Assembly (NCBI GenBank): GCA_002239005.1
Contig: MPNL01000014.1
Span: 1-64,000 of the forward strand
Length of the DNA: 64,000 nt
DNA from: Truepera sp. bin119
GTDB taxonomy: Bacteria > Deinococcota > Deinococci > Deinococcales > Trueperaceae
Reading direction: 5' to 3'
This document shows positions 45,557 to 55,534 of this stretch, one piece after another (the stretch's first letter is position 1; the number at the start of each line of letters is the position of its first letter). The notes beneath the pieces were generated by a model. The model had not been told where the DNA came from. It saw only the letters and a list, made by a program, of their open reading frames with translations, and ran no database searches. The translations under genes and the position numbers were made by a program.

Positions 45557-47176
45557 ATGATGCGGAAAGGGAAGCCCGATTACACCTCTCGCGTTCCCCA
45601 CTACACCTTCGCCGAGACCCTGGGACAGCAGGAGCTGCAGCTTAAGGAGAATCCGCTGCTGCGACGCATGATCGCGGCCCGGAAGGAGTTGGAGGGGGAT
45701 CCGCATCGTCCTAGCTATCACTATGTCAACCCGGAGAACCTGCTCAATGACCCCAACGGGCTCTGCTTCTGGCAGGGCCGCTGGCACCTCTTCTACCAGG
45801 CCTACCCGCCCGAGGATCCGCGCCAGCACTGGGGGCACGCCGTCAGCGACGACCTGATCCGCTGGCGGGACCTCCCCTACGCGATCTACCCACACCCGGA
45901 AGAGAGGTGCTACTCCGGCTCCACCTTGGTCGAGGAGGGCCGGGTCATCGCTACCTATCACGGCACCGAGGTCGGCAACATGGTCGCGGTCTCGAGCGAC
46001 CCGCTGCTGCTGAACTGGGAGAAGGTGACCGGAGGACCCGTCATCCCGTTCCCGAGCGACCTCGAGTCCGTGCCCTACAGGGTGTTCGACCCCTGCATCT
46101 GGAAAAAGGAGGGCGGGTACTACGCGCTCTCCGCCGGGACGCTGCCCCACGGTCCCGGCGGCCTGCCGATCCGCGCGAACTTCCTGTTCCGCTCCGAGGA
46201 TCTAGAGAGCTGGGAGTACTTGCACCCGTTCGTCGAGGGAGACCGTTTCACCTTGGTGGGTGACGACGGCGCCTGCCCCTATTTCTGGCCGATCGGCGAC
46301 CGGCATATCCTCCTGTTTTTCAGTCATATGAGCGGCGGACAGTACCTGCTGGGCGACTACGACACCGACCGCGACAAGTTCGTCGCGACCGCGCATGGCC
46401 GGTTCAACTTCGGGCCGGCACAGCCGTCCGGGTTGCACGCGCCGTCGGCGGCCCCCGACGGAGAGGGGGGCATCGTCGTGATCTTCAATATGAACCCCGG
46501 CCTGCCCAGCCAGGGCTGGGACCAGATCATGACCTTGCCCCGGCGCCTGACTCTGGCCGGGGGCGACGACCTGAGGATCGAACCGGCCGGCGACCTCGAG
46601 TCGCTGCGCTACGACCATCGCCGCGTCGAATCGCTGACCCTGCCGGCCAACCGGGAGGTCGTGCTCGAAGAGTTCTGCGGGAACGCCATGGAGTTGCTGG
46701 TCGAGATCGACCCGAACGACGCTCCCGTAGTCGAACTGAATCTCCTGCGCTCCCCGGGTCGGGAGGAGTTCACCCGGATCGCCTTCTTCCCCGACCGGGG
46801 CTTCCGGCGCCGGGTGCGGTCTCCCGACGCCACAGCTTCGGCCCGTACGCGAACCCCCCTGATCCGGGCCGAGAGCCTGATCACGATCGATTCGTCGTAC
46901 TCGTCGATCCTGCCGGAGGTGCGACCGCGGGCTCCCGAGACGGCCCCGGTCCACCTCGAGCCGGGCGAACCCCTGCGGCTGCGCATCTTCGTCGACCGCA
47001 GCGTAGTCGAGGTGTTCGTGAACGGGAAGCAGTGCGTCGCCGTCAGGGTCTATCCCAGCCGTGAGGATAGCGTCGGCGTCTCCTTGCGCTCCCAGGGACG
47101 GAGTGCCGAGTTACGGTCCCTGGACGCCTGGCAGATGGGTAACATTTATGAAGTGCATGGGCAACTAGGGTGGTGA
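45557..47176 (+). CDS. Glycoside hydrolase family 32-like protein
   Basis: A 539-aa five-blade beta-propeller plus C-terminal beta-sandwich. The nucleophile motif is present (YHYVNPENLLNDPNGLCFWQ), as are WGHAVSDDLIRW, the stabiliser region VFDPCIWK (RDP-like) and the C-terminal RIFVDRSVEVFVNGKQC. At the usual WECP acid/base site the sequence reads DDGACPYFW, without the glutamate. No signal peptide, so cytosolic. It should act on beta-fructosides such as sucrose or levan-type substrates if active. ATG 45557 has GGGAGGGAG upstream. Confidence 0.87.
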   Translation: MMRKGKPDYTSRVPHYTFAETLGQQELQLKENPLLRRMIAARKELEGDPHRPSYHYVNPENLLNDPNGLCFWQGRWHLFYQAYPPEDPRQHWGHAVSDDLIRWRDLPYAIYPHPEERCYSGSTLVEEGRVIATYHGTEVGNMVAVSSDPLLLNWEKVTGGPVIPFPSDLESVPYRVFDPCIWKKEGGYYALSAGTLPHGPGGLPIRANFLFRSEDLESWEYLHPFVEGDRFTLVGDDGACPYFWPIGDRHILLFFSHMSGGQYLLGDYDTDRDKFVATAHGRFNFGPAQPSGLHAPSAAPDGEGGIVVIFNMNPGLPSQGWDQIMTLPRRLTLAGGDDLRIEPAGDLESLRYDHRRVESLTLPANREVVLEEFCGNAMELLVEIDPNDAPVVELNLLRSPGREEFTRIAFFPDRGFRRRVRSPDATASARTRTPLIRAESLITIDSSYSSILPEVRPRAPETAPVHLEPGEPLRLRIFVDRSVVEVFVNGKQCVAVRVYPSREDSVGVSLRSQGRSAELRSLDAWQMGNIYEVHGQLGW

Positions 47177-47424
47177 CATGAGATCACCCCGCACCCCGAC
47201 AAAAGAGGTGGGCACCAGACCCTGGCAGGATCGGTGGTTTTGGGGTTGGTGCCGGCAGGGGGGTGATGAAGAGTGAAGGGGCGGTTCTCGAATAGGCCGA
47301 GTCTTGCACTTTTTCGCTGGACGATGGGCCTTGGTCCTTCGAGAACAAGGTCCTCCCAGGTGTCGGTCTCGGGGCGGATGGGACGTGGCAGCTTCCACAT
47401 CGATTCAGGTTCGATTCACGGGGG

Positions 47425-48537
47425 TCAGTGGTGAAGGCCGATAGGCGTTAGGTCTCGCGTCATCTGGGTGAAGGAGCGACACCCCGCTCCACTGATCACT
47501 ACGTTATCCTCGATGCGTACGCCACCCCACCCTTCGAGGTAGATCCCGGGTTCGATCGTGAAGACCATGCCCTCCTCGAGGGCGAGATCATTGCCTTTGG
47601 TGAGTACGGGGTGCTCGTGGACATCCAGCCCCAGGCCATGACCGGTGCGGTGCAAGAAAAACGGTCCGTAGCCTGCATCTTCGATAACCTTCCGAGCCGC
47701 CCTGTCTACGTCCTGACAACTTGCACCCGGTCTGGCCGCCGCGTGGGCCGCCGCGTTGGCGGCTTTGACGACGCCGTAAACCTCGACGACCTTGGCCGGT
47801 ACGTCTTCACCCGCGAAGAGGGTTCTGGTCAGATCGGAGAAGTAGCCATTCACCGTTGTGGTGTAGTCGATGAGCAGAAGGTCTCCCGGCTCGAGTTTCC
47901 GGTCGGTGGTTCTACCATGTGGTCTGGCGGAATTTGGACCTGATTGAACCAGGGGTTCGAGCGGCACCGTCTCTCCACCGTTCATTAGCAGACTGGCGGT
48001 CAAGCGACGACCGATCTCCTTCTCGGTCATACCGATGGTGATAGTCTCGATTACTTGCGTCAGGGAGGTTTCAGCTATCGCATTGGCCCGCTGTATGTAC
48101 TCGAGCTCACGCCCATCTTTGATCTGGCGCACGGGGGTCAGGATATCTTCCGCCTGAGCGATGTGGATATCGTTCCAGACCGACCGAATGAGAGAGGACT
48201 CAAGTAGCCGCATGCGCAGGTATTCGGCTGCCAGCGATTGCGGTCTGATGCCCTTGGCGAGTCGACGCAGCGCCCCTTCCGGACCTTCTTCATCACTCCA
48301 GGGGAATAGCAGCGATGGAATGGCAACTTCGCTTTCCCAGGCCGGCGCTTCCAGTTCTGGGATAAGCACGGCAAGCTCGGCATCTTCTGCGGGAATGAAT
48401 ACTATCATGGGTCGCTCGAGTTGGAAGAAATCGACATTCGTAAGGTATTTCAGATTGGTGCCCGGGACGAGTGCCAGGCAGTCGATACCTAGGTACCGCA
48501 TCCGCTCTCTTACGACAGCTAGTCGTTTTCTTAGCAC
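47425..48537 (-). CDS. M24 family Xaa-Pro aminopeptidase-like protein
   Basis: A 370-aa pita-bread metalloenzyme, cytosolic. Metal ligands: Asp in LLIDYTTTVNGYFSDLTRTL (two), His in HRTGHGLGLDVHE, Glu in FTIEPGIYLEG and in GVRIEDNVVI. The N-terminal creatinase-like domain is complete. Family members cleave X-Pro peptides, but related ones (creatinase, DMSP lyase DddP) act on small molecules; beside PhyH and DMGDH-like genes either is possible. GTG start. Confidence 0.88.
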   Translation of the reverse strand: MLRKRLAVVRERMRYLGIDCLALVPGTNLKYLTNVDFFQLERPMIVFIPAEDAELAVLIPELEAPAWESEVAIPSLLFPWSDEEGPEGALRRLAKGIRPQSLAAEYLRMRLLESSLIRSVWNDIHIAQAEDILTPVRQIKDGRELEYIQRANAIAETSLTQVIETITIGMTEKEIGRRLTASLLMNGGETVPLEPLVQSGPNSARPHGRTTDRKLEPGDLLLIDYTTTVNGYFSDLTRTLFAGEDVPAKVVEVYGVVKAANAAAHAAARPGASCQDVDRAARKVIEDAGYGPFFLHRTGHGLGLDVHEHPVLTKGNDLALEEGMVFTIEPGIYLEGWGGVRIEDNVVISGAGCRSFTQMTRDLTPIGLHH

Positions 48538-48567
48538 CTTTGCCCTTCCCCGCGTCCCGTCAAGCCA

Positions 48568-49380
48568 TCACTTTGGCACACCCTTATCCTGGTCGCGATG
48601 CCATATGAGTGGCACGTAGCGGTCATCGTCGAGCCTGTCGCCCGGCTTGAGGTTCCGGTAGTAAACCTCGGGAAGGGTGTCGGGAGTTCCGTTGTAGAGC
48701 TCCCCATCTGGGTAGTAGACGCTTGTCATCGCACGGCGCACCCCGGGCGTCATATTGGCGCTGGCACCGTGCGCGATCATGGCGTTGTGGATGACGACGG
48801 AACCTGCCGGGCAGGGGGCCGGTACGGCTTCGATCTCCAGCCACTCGGGGTAGGCGTGAAACTGGTCGAGCATGTTCGACCCGATCCGTGTCAATTCATA
48901 GTCGCCAAGAAGGTGGGTGCCGGGCAGGTACCATAGGCAGCCGTTCGCCACCGTTGCGTCGTCGAGGGCGAACCACATGCTGACCGACTTGCGGGAGTGA
49001 AACGCCCAGTAGGGGACGTCGCGGTGCCAGGCCGTCTGGTTCCCATAGGGCTGCTTGAAGAGCGCCTGGTCGTGCCACAGGCGGACACCGTCGACCCCGC
49101 TCAGGGTCGCCGCGAGTCTCCCCAAACGCGGGTCGGTAAGGAGTTTTTTCATGCCTGCATGGCTATCGACCAGGCGAAGGCACTGAGTGAAGACATTCTT
49201 GTAGAAGTCATCGGCATCTAGGTTATGGAGCCCATCGTCGCTCGCCAGCCGTTGTTGTACGGCCTCTTCGGTCACGTCGCGCCATGTTTGCAGCTCCTCG
49301 CTATTCAAGAAACCTTCGATGACGATGAAGCCTTCCTTCTGGAACTGAGCAACCCGTTCAGGTGCAACCTCTGTCTTCAT
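48568..49380 (-). CDS. Phytanoyl-CoA dioxygenase (PhyH) family protein
   Basis: A 270-aa Fe(II)/2-oxoglutarate oxygenase with WHRDVPYW (His-x-Asp) and MIAHGASANMTPGVRRA (distal His, Arg). CLWYLPGTHLLG is conserved. The ATG at 49380 follows AAAGGA. It lies between the FAD/GcvT gene and the M24 gene, same direction, and probably hydroxylates the compound taken up or oxidised by these neighbours. Confidence 0.87.
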   Translation of the reverse strand: MKTEVAPERVAQFQKEGFIVIEGFLNSEELQTWRDVTEEAVQQRLASDDGLHNLDADDFYKNVFTQCLRLVDSHAGMKKLLTDPRLGRLAATLSGVDGVRLWHDQALFKQPYGNQTAWHRDVPYWAFHSRKSVSMWFALDDATVANGCLWYLPGTHLLGDYELTRIGSNMLDQFHAYPEWLEIEAVPAPCPAGSVVIHNAMIAHGASANMTPGVRRAMTSVYYPDGELYNGTPDTLPEVYYRNLKPGDRLDDDRYVPLIWHRDQDKGVPK

Positions 49381-49530
49381 CGTTCAATCCTTTCCCCAGT
49401 CCGCGAGACGGTTATGGCTTTGTCAGTCGGGTAGTTTCCAAAAGCGACTATGAGTGGGGACGGCTTTCTGAAGCCATGAGTGCAATGCGAGTCGGGATTC
49501 CTGGATTCCAAGTCATCTGGTCCTCTCATC

Positions 49531-52002
49531 TCATCCTTTCAAGCGCTTGTTCGTCGGGTCGAAAAGCGGCTCGACACCTACCGTCACCGGGTGACGCTCA
49601 CCGAAGTACTCGATCTCCAGTTGCCTACCGGGGGCGCTGGATTCCGCGGGCAGGTAACCGTAGGCGATATGCTTGCCCACGCTATAGCCCATGTTGGCAC
49701 TCGTGACGTAGCCGATGCAATGATCACCGTCGAAGATCGGCTCCTTGCCGAGGGCCATGCCGGTCGCCGTGTCGAAGGTGAGGCAGCGTAGGAGCCGGGC
49801 TAGGCCGCCCGCTTTCGCTTCCAACAGGGCTACTCGCCCGACGAATTCGCTGCGGTCTAATCGCACCGCCCAACCGGTGCCGGCCTCGAAGGGGTTGTAA
49901 TCCTGGTGGATATCCTGGCCCCAGAGCCTGTACCCCTTTTCCAGTCGAAGAGAGTCGAAAGCGCCTGCCCCGGCGGCGATCATCCCGAACTCGCGACCGG
50001 CAGCCCAAAGGTCATCCCAGACGCTCAAGGCGTATTCTGCTGGGGGGTAGAGTTCCCAGCCGAGTTCGCCCACGTAGGAGATGCGCAGGGCTACTACCGG
50101 AGCGCAGCCGATCTCGATGGACCGGGCCGTGTAATAGGGGAATGCCTCATTGGAAACATCGTGGCCGGTCGCTTTTTGTAGCACCCTGCGCGCATTGGGT
50201 CCCCAGAGGCCGATTGGCATGTAGCGGGAAGAGCGGTCGGTGATGGTAACCGAACCGTCGTCAGGAGCGTGCCGGCGCAGCCAGGCCATGTCGCGGGTCA
50301 GAAGTGCACCGCCGGTAACGACCCAGTAGCGATCCTGATCGAGGCGCACGATCGTCAGATCGCTGGCGATGCCACCTTTGGGGGTAAGCAGGCTGGTGTA
50401 GACGATCTTTCCTAGTGGGCGTTCGATGCGGTTGGCCGCTACCCGCTCAAGTAAGCCGGTCGCACCTGGACCGCCCACCTCGATCACCGCAAGGGTACTG
50501 ACGTTGAATAACCCCACGTTGGCCCGCACTTCGAGATGCTCTGCCCCTTGGATGGGGGACCAGAACCGGGCCTCCCAACCGGTACGCTGAGGGATCTGAG
50601 CCGCGTAGCTGGCTAGCAGCCGCTCGTTGGCTTCATACCACTGGGCCATCTCGTAACCGGCGGACGGGATGAAGTGGCCATTCTGATCGACAAGCCGAGC
50701 GTGATAGGGACTGAGTCGTACATTCCTGGGCCTGTCGACCGGCTGCGCCGGGTGGATGATGTCGTAAACCTCCCGGTAGTTCTGAGCGCTGCGCAACTCT
50801 ACGTAGCGTCGAGTCTGCTGAAAGGGCAGGAAACGGTTGATATCCGCCTCGTGGATGTCGATCTCCGCCTCGCCAGCGGTCATCAACTCGGCGATCGCCT
50901 TTCCCACACCGCCCGCATGGGTGATCCAGACTCCAACCGCGACCCAGAAGCCCTTGACCGTGGATTCGCCCATCACCGGAAAGCCGTCCACCGTGAAGGC
51001 GAACATGCCGTTGAACTTCTCGATCAGGTCGACGTTGTTCACGGGGGGTAGCAACTCCCTGGCTGCCTGCCAGGCCGTGTCGAAGTGCTTGGGCGTGAAC
51101 GGTTTGATGGCGGTCTTTCCCAACCGGTACGGATCCACCATCAGCGGCGCGTGACGGTAGTTGCCGATCCCGTAGGAATCCCAGTGCTGGCGAAAGTACA
51201 TCGAGAAATCCTGGTGCCGCAGGATCGGGTGGACGATCTCATCGCCGCCCCGCTCCTGGGCGTACTCGCTGAGTTCGGGCAAGCCTTCCGTGATGGTGTA
51301 CTGGTGCTGGGCTGCCAGCAGGGGGATCCTCAGGCCTAGCTTCTCACCGATGACCGGTGCCCAGATGTTGGCACAGAGCAGGGCCTGCTCGCAGCGGATC
51401 GTTCCCTGGTCGGTGACGATAGCACCGATCCTCCCCCGGTCTACCTCAAGGTCTGTCACCCGGGTGTCCTGGATGAAACGCACCCCGCCGATCCTCCCTG
51501 CTTCTCGGGCGAGCGAGCCGGCGATGTGCCACGCGATGACGTTGGCGTCTCCCGGCACATAGAAACTGCCGACGATCACCGCCGGGTCCAGGATGGGGAT
51601 GTGATGAGCAGTCTCTCCTGGAGTGAGCAGATAGGACTCGACGCCGTAGCTCGTGGCCACGCCGTGCTTGCGCTTGAGGTCTTGCATCCGCTCATCGGTG
51701 TAGGCGACCTCAAGTCCGCCTGTAGGTCGGAACGGCGGACGACCCGCCTCGAATTCGGGAAGCTCTTGGTAGATCTGCCTGGACTGCACAGCGAATCGGG
51801 TCATCATGCGGGAGAAGTTGGTTAGATACATGCTGCCGGGCGCGTGAGAAGTGGAGCCGTCGTTGTAGGGCAGCTTGCCCTTGTCGATGACGACGATATC
51901 TCGCCAGCCCAGTTTCGCCAGATGATAGGCGGCGCTGCAGCCGACGATGCCGCCGCCGATGATCACCAGATGGGCGTGGCTGAGGGGTCGCGTCTGTGCC
52001 AT
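49531..52002 (-). CDS. FAD oxidoreductase-GcvT fusion (dimethylglycine/sarcosine dehydrogenase type)
   Basis: An 823-aa two-part enzyme. The N-terminal DAO/FAD domain starts at HLVIIGGGIVGCSAAYHLAK with the DMGDH-type GSTSHAPGS motif; the C-terminal half (from about 430) is an aminomethyltransferase (GcvT) domain that binds folate. Such enzymes demethylate N-methylated amines and pass the C1 unit to tetrahydrofolate. ATG with GGAGG upstream. The substrate is likely delivered by the adjacent ABC transporter. Confidence 0.92.
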   Translation of the reverse strand: MAQTRPLSHAHLVIIGGGIVGCSAAYHLAKLGWRDIVVIDKGKLPYNDGSTSHAPGSMYLTNFSRMMTRFAVQSRQIYQELPEFEAGRPPFRPTGGLEVAYTDERMQDLKRKHGVATSYGVESYLLTPGETAHHIPILDPAVIVGSFYVPGDANVIAWHIAGSLAREAGRIGGVRFIQDTRVTDLEVDRGRIGAIVTDQGTIRCEQALLCANIWAPVIGEKLGLRIPLLAAQHQYTITEGLPELSEYAQERGGDEIVHPILRHQDFSMYFRQHWDSYGIGNYRHAPLMVDPYRLGKTAIKPFTPKHFDTAWQAARELLPPVNNVDLIEKFNGMFAFTVDGFPVMGESTVKGFWVAVGVWITHAGGVGKAIAELMTAGEAEIDIHEADINRFLPFQQTRRYVELRSAQNYREVYDIIHPAQPVDRPRNVRLSPYHARLVDQNGHFIPSAGYEMAQWYEANERLLASYAAQIPQRTGWEARFWSPIQGAEHLEVRANVGLFNVSTLAVIEVGGPGATGLLERVAANRIERPLGKIVYTSLLTPKGGIASDLTIVRLDQDRYWVVTGGALLTRDMAWLRRHAPDDGSVTITDRSSRYMPIGLWGPNARRVLQKATGHDVSNEAFPYYTARSIEIGCAPVVALRISYVGELGWELYPPAEYALSVWDDLWAAGREFGMIAAGAGAFDSLRLEKGYRLWGQDIHQDYNPFEAGTGWAVRLDRSEFVGRVALLEAKAGGLARLLRCLTFDTATGMALGKEPIFDGDHCIGYVTSANMGYSVGKHIAYGYLPAESSAPGRQLEIEYFGERHPVTVGVEPLFDPTNKRLKG

Positions 52003-52017
52003 TGGGAGTTCCTCCGC

Positions 52018-52320
52018 CTAGGTTCTCGTTCGGTCGGTTCGCGCCTTGACAGGCCGCCACCCTCGCCGCTTCGAAGTGTGGGGCACGGAGGGTGGCACGC
52101 GCAACCAGCACTTGAATGTCCGAAAAGGCGGAGCAGTCCCGTCTTCCTTCCCGGTCCCAATGGCGCCGGGATTGATAGTGCGCGCGGGATAGAGATAGCC
52201 GTCTTCTATGCAGAGGCGAATTTGGCGATGAGTATCGTCGAGGCATCTAGGTCGGGTCGTAGGCTTGGCGAATATATCGGCATCGGTCTCGAGCCGGAGT
52301 TGCCAGAGGTCATCCCGCAT
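52018..52320 (-). CDS. Hypothetical protein between permease and FAD/GcvT genes
   Basis: A 100-aa frame starting MRDDLWQLRLETDADIFAKP and continuing DDTHRQIRLCIEDGYLYPAR. ATG at 52320 is 3 nt after the permease stop and 7 nt after AAAGG, and it ends 15 nt before the next gene, so it fills the operon gap exactly. I do not recognise it. The last 20 residues are Arg-rich and may be a shifted tail, so it may be truncated. Confidence 0.5.
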   Translation of the reverse strand: MRDDLWQLRLETDADIFAKPTTRPRCLDDTHRQIRLCIEDGYLYPARTINPGAIGTGKEDGTAPPFRTFKCWLRVPPSVPHTSKRRGWRPVKARTDRTRT

Positions 52321-52323
52321 CTG

Positions 52324-53190
52324 CTAACCTTTGGTGCCCGTAAGCGCAATGCCTTCGATGAAATAGCGCTGAGCGAAGAAGAACAGGACCAGCACCGGCA
52401 GAATCACCACGGTCGAGGCGGCCATCAGCAGGTGCCACTGAGAGGTATAGAGGCCCGTGAATTCGGCGAGCCCGAGTGCCAGCGTGTGTTGTGATGAGCG
52501 GTTGATGTAGATAAGCGGCTCAAGGAAGTCGTTCCACTCGAAGAGCGTTGCGAAGATCACGACGGTGATAAGGGCCGGCCGGCTTAAGGGAACGATTACG
52601 TACCAGAGCACCTGTGGCGGACTCGCACCGTCGATGATGGCCGCTTCGTCGAGCTCTTTGGGGAGGGTCATGAAGAACTGGCGCAATAGGAAGATGTAGA
52701 AGATGCCGCCGCCGAAGAAGTGAGGCACGATCAGCGGCCAATAGGTGCCGACCAGTCCCAAACTTGCCCACAACAGGAAGGTGGGGATGAGCGTGACTGC
52801 GTAAGGGAGCATCAGGGTGGTCAGCAGGATGCCGAAGACGATGTCGCGCCCTGGCCACTGCAGGCGCGAGAAGCCGTACGCCGCTAAGGTCGAGGTAATT
52901 ACAGTTCCGAGTACGGACGGCACCAGAATGACCAGGGTGTTCACGAAATACCTGAAGAACGGGATGGAGGTTAGGGCTTGAGGGTAGTTTTCCCACCGCC
53001 ACGGACTCGGAATCCATTCGGGAGGGAAGGTAAAGATCTGCCCCAGGCTCATAACCGAACTGCGGACCAACCACGCTAAAGGGATCAGCATGAGCACGCT
53101 ACCCAGGGCGCAGAGGAGGTAGACCACCGCCTTGCCGAGGCGCCTCCTAGCGGTACGGCCCAATCTTGAGGAGCGGGCCCCGGTCTTCAT
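52324..53190 (-). CDS. Carbohydrate-type ABC permease, MalG family
   Basis: A 288-aa inner-membrane protein with six helices and the EAA loop ELDEAAIIDGASPPQVLWYV. Overlaps the upstream permease by 4 bp (ATGA). No ATPase gene is nearby, so it probably uses a shared MsmK-type ATPase. Confidence 0.93.
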   Translation of the reverse strand: MKTGARSSRLGRTARRRLGKAVVYLLCALGSVLMLIPLAWLVRSSVMSLGQIFTFPPEWIPSPWRWENYPQALTSIPFFRYFVNTLVILVPSVLGTVITSTLAAYGFSRLQWPGRDIVFGILLTTLMLPYAVTLIPTFLLWASLGLVGTYWPLIVPHFFGGGIFYIFLLRQFFMTLPKELDEAAIIDGASPPQVLWYVIVPLSRPALITVVIFATLFEWNDFLEPLIYINRSSQHTLALGLAEFTGLYTSQWHLLMAASTVVILPVLVLFFFAQRYFIEGIALTGTKG

Positions 53191-54155
53191 CGTCCCCCGT
53201 AGTAGACCCAGCGCGACGAGGAGCGAAAGACGAACAGGCTGAGCCCAGCGATGATGATGAAGAGCACCCAGGCGAGCGCCGACGCGTAGCCCATCTGACT
53301 CTGCTCGAAGGCCTTCCGGTAGAGGTAGAGCACATACAACAGGCTGTTGTTGTTGGGACCGCCGTCGGTCATGACGTAGGCCTGGGTGAAGGTTTGCATG
53401 GCGACGATGATGCTGAGGATCAGGTTGAAGAGGATGGCGGGCGTGACGATGGGAACGGTGATGTGACGCATGCGGTGCCAGGCGTTACCGCCGTCGATCT
53501 CGACCGCTTCGTAGAGTTGCCTCGGTACTCCCTGGAGTGCGGCCAGGAAGATAATCATCATGGGTCCGATATCCCATAGGCTCATCAGAATCAGTGCAGG
53601 GATAACGGAATCCGAGGCGTAGATCCATTGCAATTTCGGGAATCCAAGCGGCCTCAGAATGCTATTCAACAGGCCGAAGTCGGGGTTGAACAGCCACAGC
53701 CACAGCATGCTGCTGGCGATGACCGGTACGATCGAAGGCAGATAGAAGATAGTCCGGAAGACGGGCAAGGCGCGAATCTTCTGGTTCAGCAGGACGGCCA
53801 GGGCGAAGGCGACGAGCATTCTCAGGGGGACACTCCCCAGGGAGTAATAGACGGTCACGCCGAGCGATTTGCGAAAGAGCCTATCTTCTGCGAGAATCTT
53901 TTCGAAGTTCCCAGCGCCGATCCACTGGGGGGTACCAGCAAGCCGCCAGTCGGTGAAGGCGATAAAAAGACTCCCAATGATCGGCCCGAGTTGCCACAGC
54001 ACAAAACCTAGAACGGCGGGGGCCACGAAGAGGATGCCCCACATCGTCTCGCGACGGCGGAGGCGACCTAAACGAGACCTCTTTCGCTGCTTTTCAACGA
54101 CTCGAAGACCTGTTGCCACTACGCTGCTCAGCTGCCCTGGTAGGGGCGTAGGCAC
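53187..54155 (-). CDS. Carbohydrate-type ABC permease, MalF family
   Basis: A 322-aa inner-membrane protein; basic N-terminus, then MWGILFVAPAVLGFVLWQLG and five more helices, with the EAA loop QLYEAVEIDGGNAWHRMRHI. The GTG start at 54155 has no good ribosome site and a start a few codons later is possible. It lies 53 bp after the binding-protein gene. Confidence 0.92.
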   Translation of the reverse strand: MPTPLPGQLSSVVATGLRVVEKQRKRSRLGRLRRRETMWGILFVAPAVLGFVLWQLGPIIGSLFIAFTDWRLAGTPQWIGAGNFEKILAEDRLFRKSLGVTVYYSLGSVPLRMLVAFALAVLLNQKIRALPVFRTIFYLPSIVPVIASSMLWLWLFNPDFGLLNSILRPLGFPKLQWIYASDSVIPALILMSLWDIGPMMIIFLAALQGVPRQLYEAVEIDGGNAWHRMRHITVPIVTPAILFNLILSIIVAMQTFTQAYVMTDGGPNNNSLLYVLYLYRKAFEQSQMGYASALAWVLFIIIAGLSLFVFRSSSRWVYYGGR

Positions 54156-54208
54156 CGTAAGCTGCGTTCAGTTGCCACGGTGTCCGCCCCTACCAGTGAT
54201 CGGGGGCT

Positions 54209-55534
54209 CTACCAGCGACCCTGCATCAGACCTTCGGAATCCCTAACGGCTTGGTCCATCGCTTCCTGGGCACTGGCCTCGCCTGTCCAGAGCAGAGACA
54301 TCGCCGGATTCACCGCATCGGTCCAGATCTGGTCGAGGTTCTTCAACCAGAAGACGGGCGGTTGGCGGGGCGTGTGGTTGAGCGTGTAGTCGAGCAAGAC
54401 CCCTCTGGATTCCGGCGGGTAGACGCCGGGGACCGCGTCGAGCCACTCAGCCGCTTTGGCTTCGTCGGTGTAATAGATCCTCTGCAGCGGCATCCACAGG
54501 CCTCTGGTAAAGAGGGCACTCTGGGTGGGGTCGGAGAGGAAATTGATCAACTCGAAAGCCTCATCCGGGTGCTCTGTACCCTCGAAGATCACGGTGACGC
54601 CGCCCCAGATGAGGGTGGCCGGCCTCTGGTGCATCGGCAGCACCCCGAAACTCCAATTGAACCCGAGTTGGCTCATGGCGAGCGTCTTCCAGTGACCGTC
54701 GACGCTCATAGCAACCTTACCCGATTGCATCATGATGTCGGCTGCTGGGAGCGACTGCGACTGTGCGGGGGTGGGTGCTACATGGTGGACATAGATCAGA
54801 TCCTGCAGCGCCTGCAGCGCCTCCACAGCTTCCGGTCGGTTGATGAGCAGTTCGGTGCCGTCGTCGCTGGCGAGCTGGCCACCATTGCTGTAGACGAAGG
54901 GTAGCCAGCCGGCCCACCACGTTGGGAAGGCTATGCCGAAGACATCGATGTTGTCAGGGTCGAAGTCGGGGCTGGCCGCGTTGTTGCCTTGACGGTCGAC
55001 GGTGAGCTGTTTGGCGATGTCGACAAATTCATCCCAGGTCCAGGCTTCAGAGGCGAATTCGGGCGGGTAGTCTATCCCCGCAGCGTCGAAGAGATCCCGG
55101 TTGTAGTAGAGGATCATCGACTCAACAGCCGCAGCCGTGCCGATCGTTTTGGTCCCGTTATCCCACCGGTACCACATGTTCTCCAGGCGATCGGCCGCCA
55201 TGGGATCGTTGGCAAACTGGGTAGTAAGGTCCTTAATGAGGCCATCGGTCGCCCAGCGCAAGGCCATGCTCGAGTCCATATAGCCCGCATCGGGTAGGGT
55301 GCCCCCGGCCGCCATGGTGCTTATCTTCTCGTTGTAGCCGGCATTCGGGATATGTTGGCCAGTAACGTGGATGTTCGGATGCAAGCTGTTGAACACCTCG
55401 AGAGTCTGATTCACGGCGTCACGTTCGAAAGTCCCACCCCAGAAGGTGAAGGTGAGTTCTACCTGGGCTAGCGTCGTACCCGCCACCGCCAAGGCGATGA
55501 CGAGGCCAGCAGTGAAGCGTAGTCTACTGAACAT
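54209..55534 (-). CDS. Extracellular solute-binding protein, family 1
   Basis: A 441-aa receptor with a signal peptide (LRFTAGLVIALAVAGTTLAQ) and the family-1 fold: LTFTFWGGTFERDAVNQTLE, then YNEKISTMAAGGTLPDAGYM. The substrate is a sugar or another small polar compound; the position before permeases, FAD/GcvT and PhyH genes suggests a sugar-like or N-methylated compound. First gene of the minus-strand operon. Confidence 0.92.
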   Translation of the reverse strand: MFSRLRFTAGLVIALAVAGTTLAQVELTFTFWGGTFERDAVNQTLEVFNSLHPNIHVTGQHIPNAGYNEKISTMAAGGTLPDAGYMDSSMALRWATDGLIKDLTTQFANDPMAADRLENMWYRWDNGTKTIGTAAAVESMILYYNRDLFDAAGIDYPPEFASEAWTWDEFVDIAKQLTVDRQGNNAASPDFDPDNIDVFGIAFPTWWAGWLPFVYSNGGQLASDDGTELLINRPEAVEALQALQDLIYVHHVAPTPAQSQSLPAADIMMQSGKVAMSVDGHWKTLAMSQLGFNWSFGVLPMHQRPATLIWGGVTVIFEGTEHPDEAFELINFLSDPTQSALFTRGLWMPLQRIYYTDEAKAAEWLDAVPGVYPPESRGVLLDYTLNHTPRQPPVFWLKNLDQIWTDAVNPAMSLLWTGEASAQEAMDQAVRDSEGLMQGRW

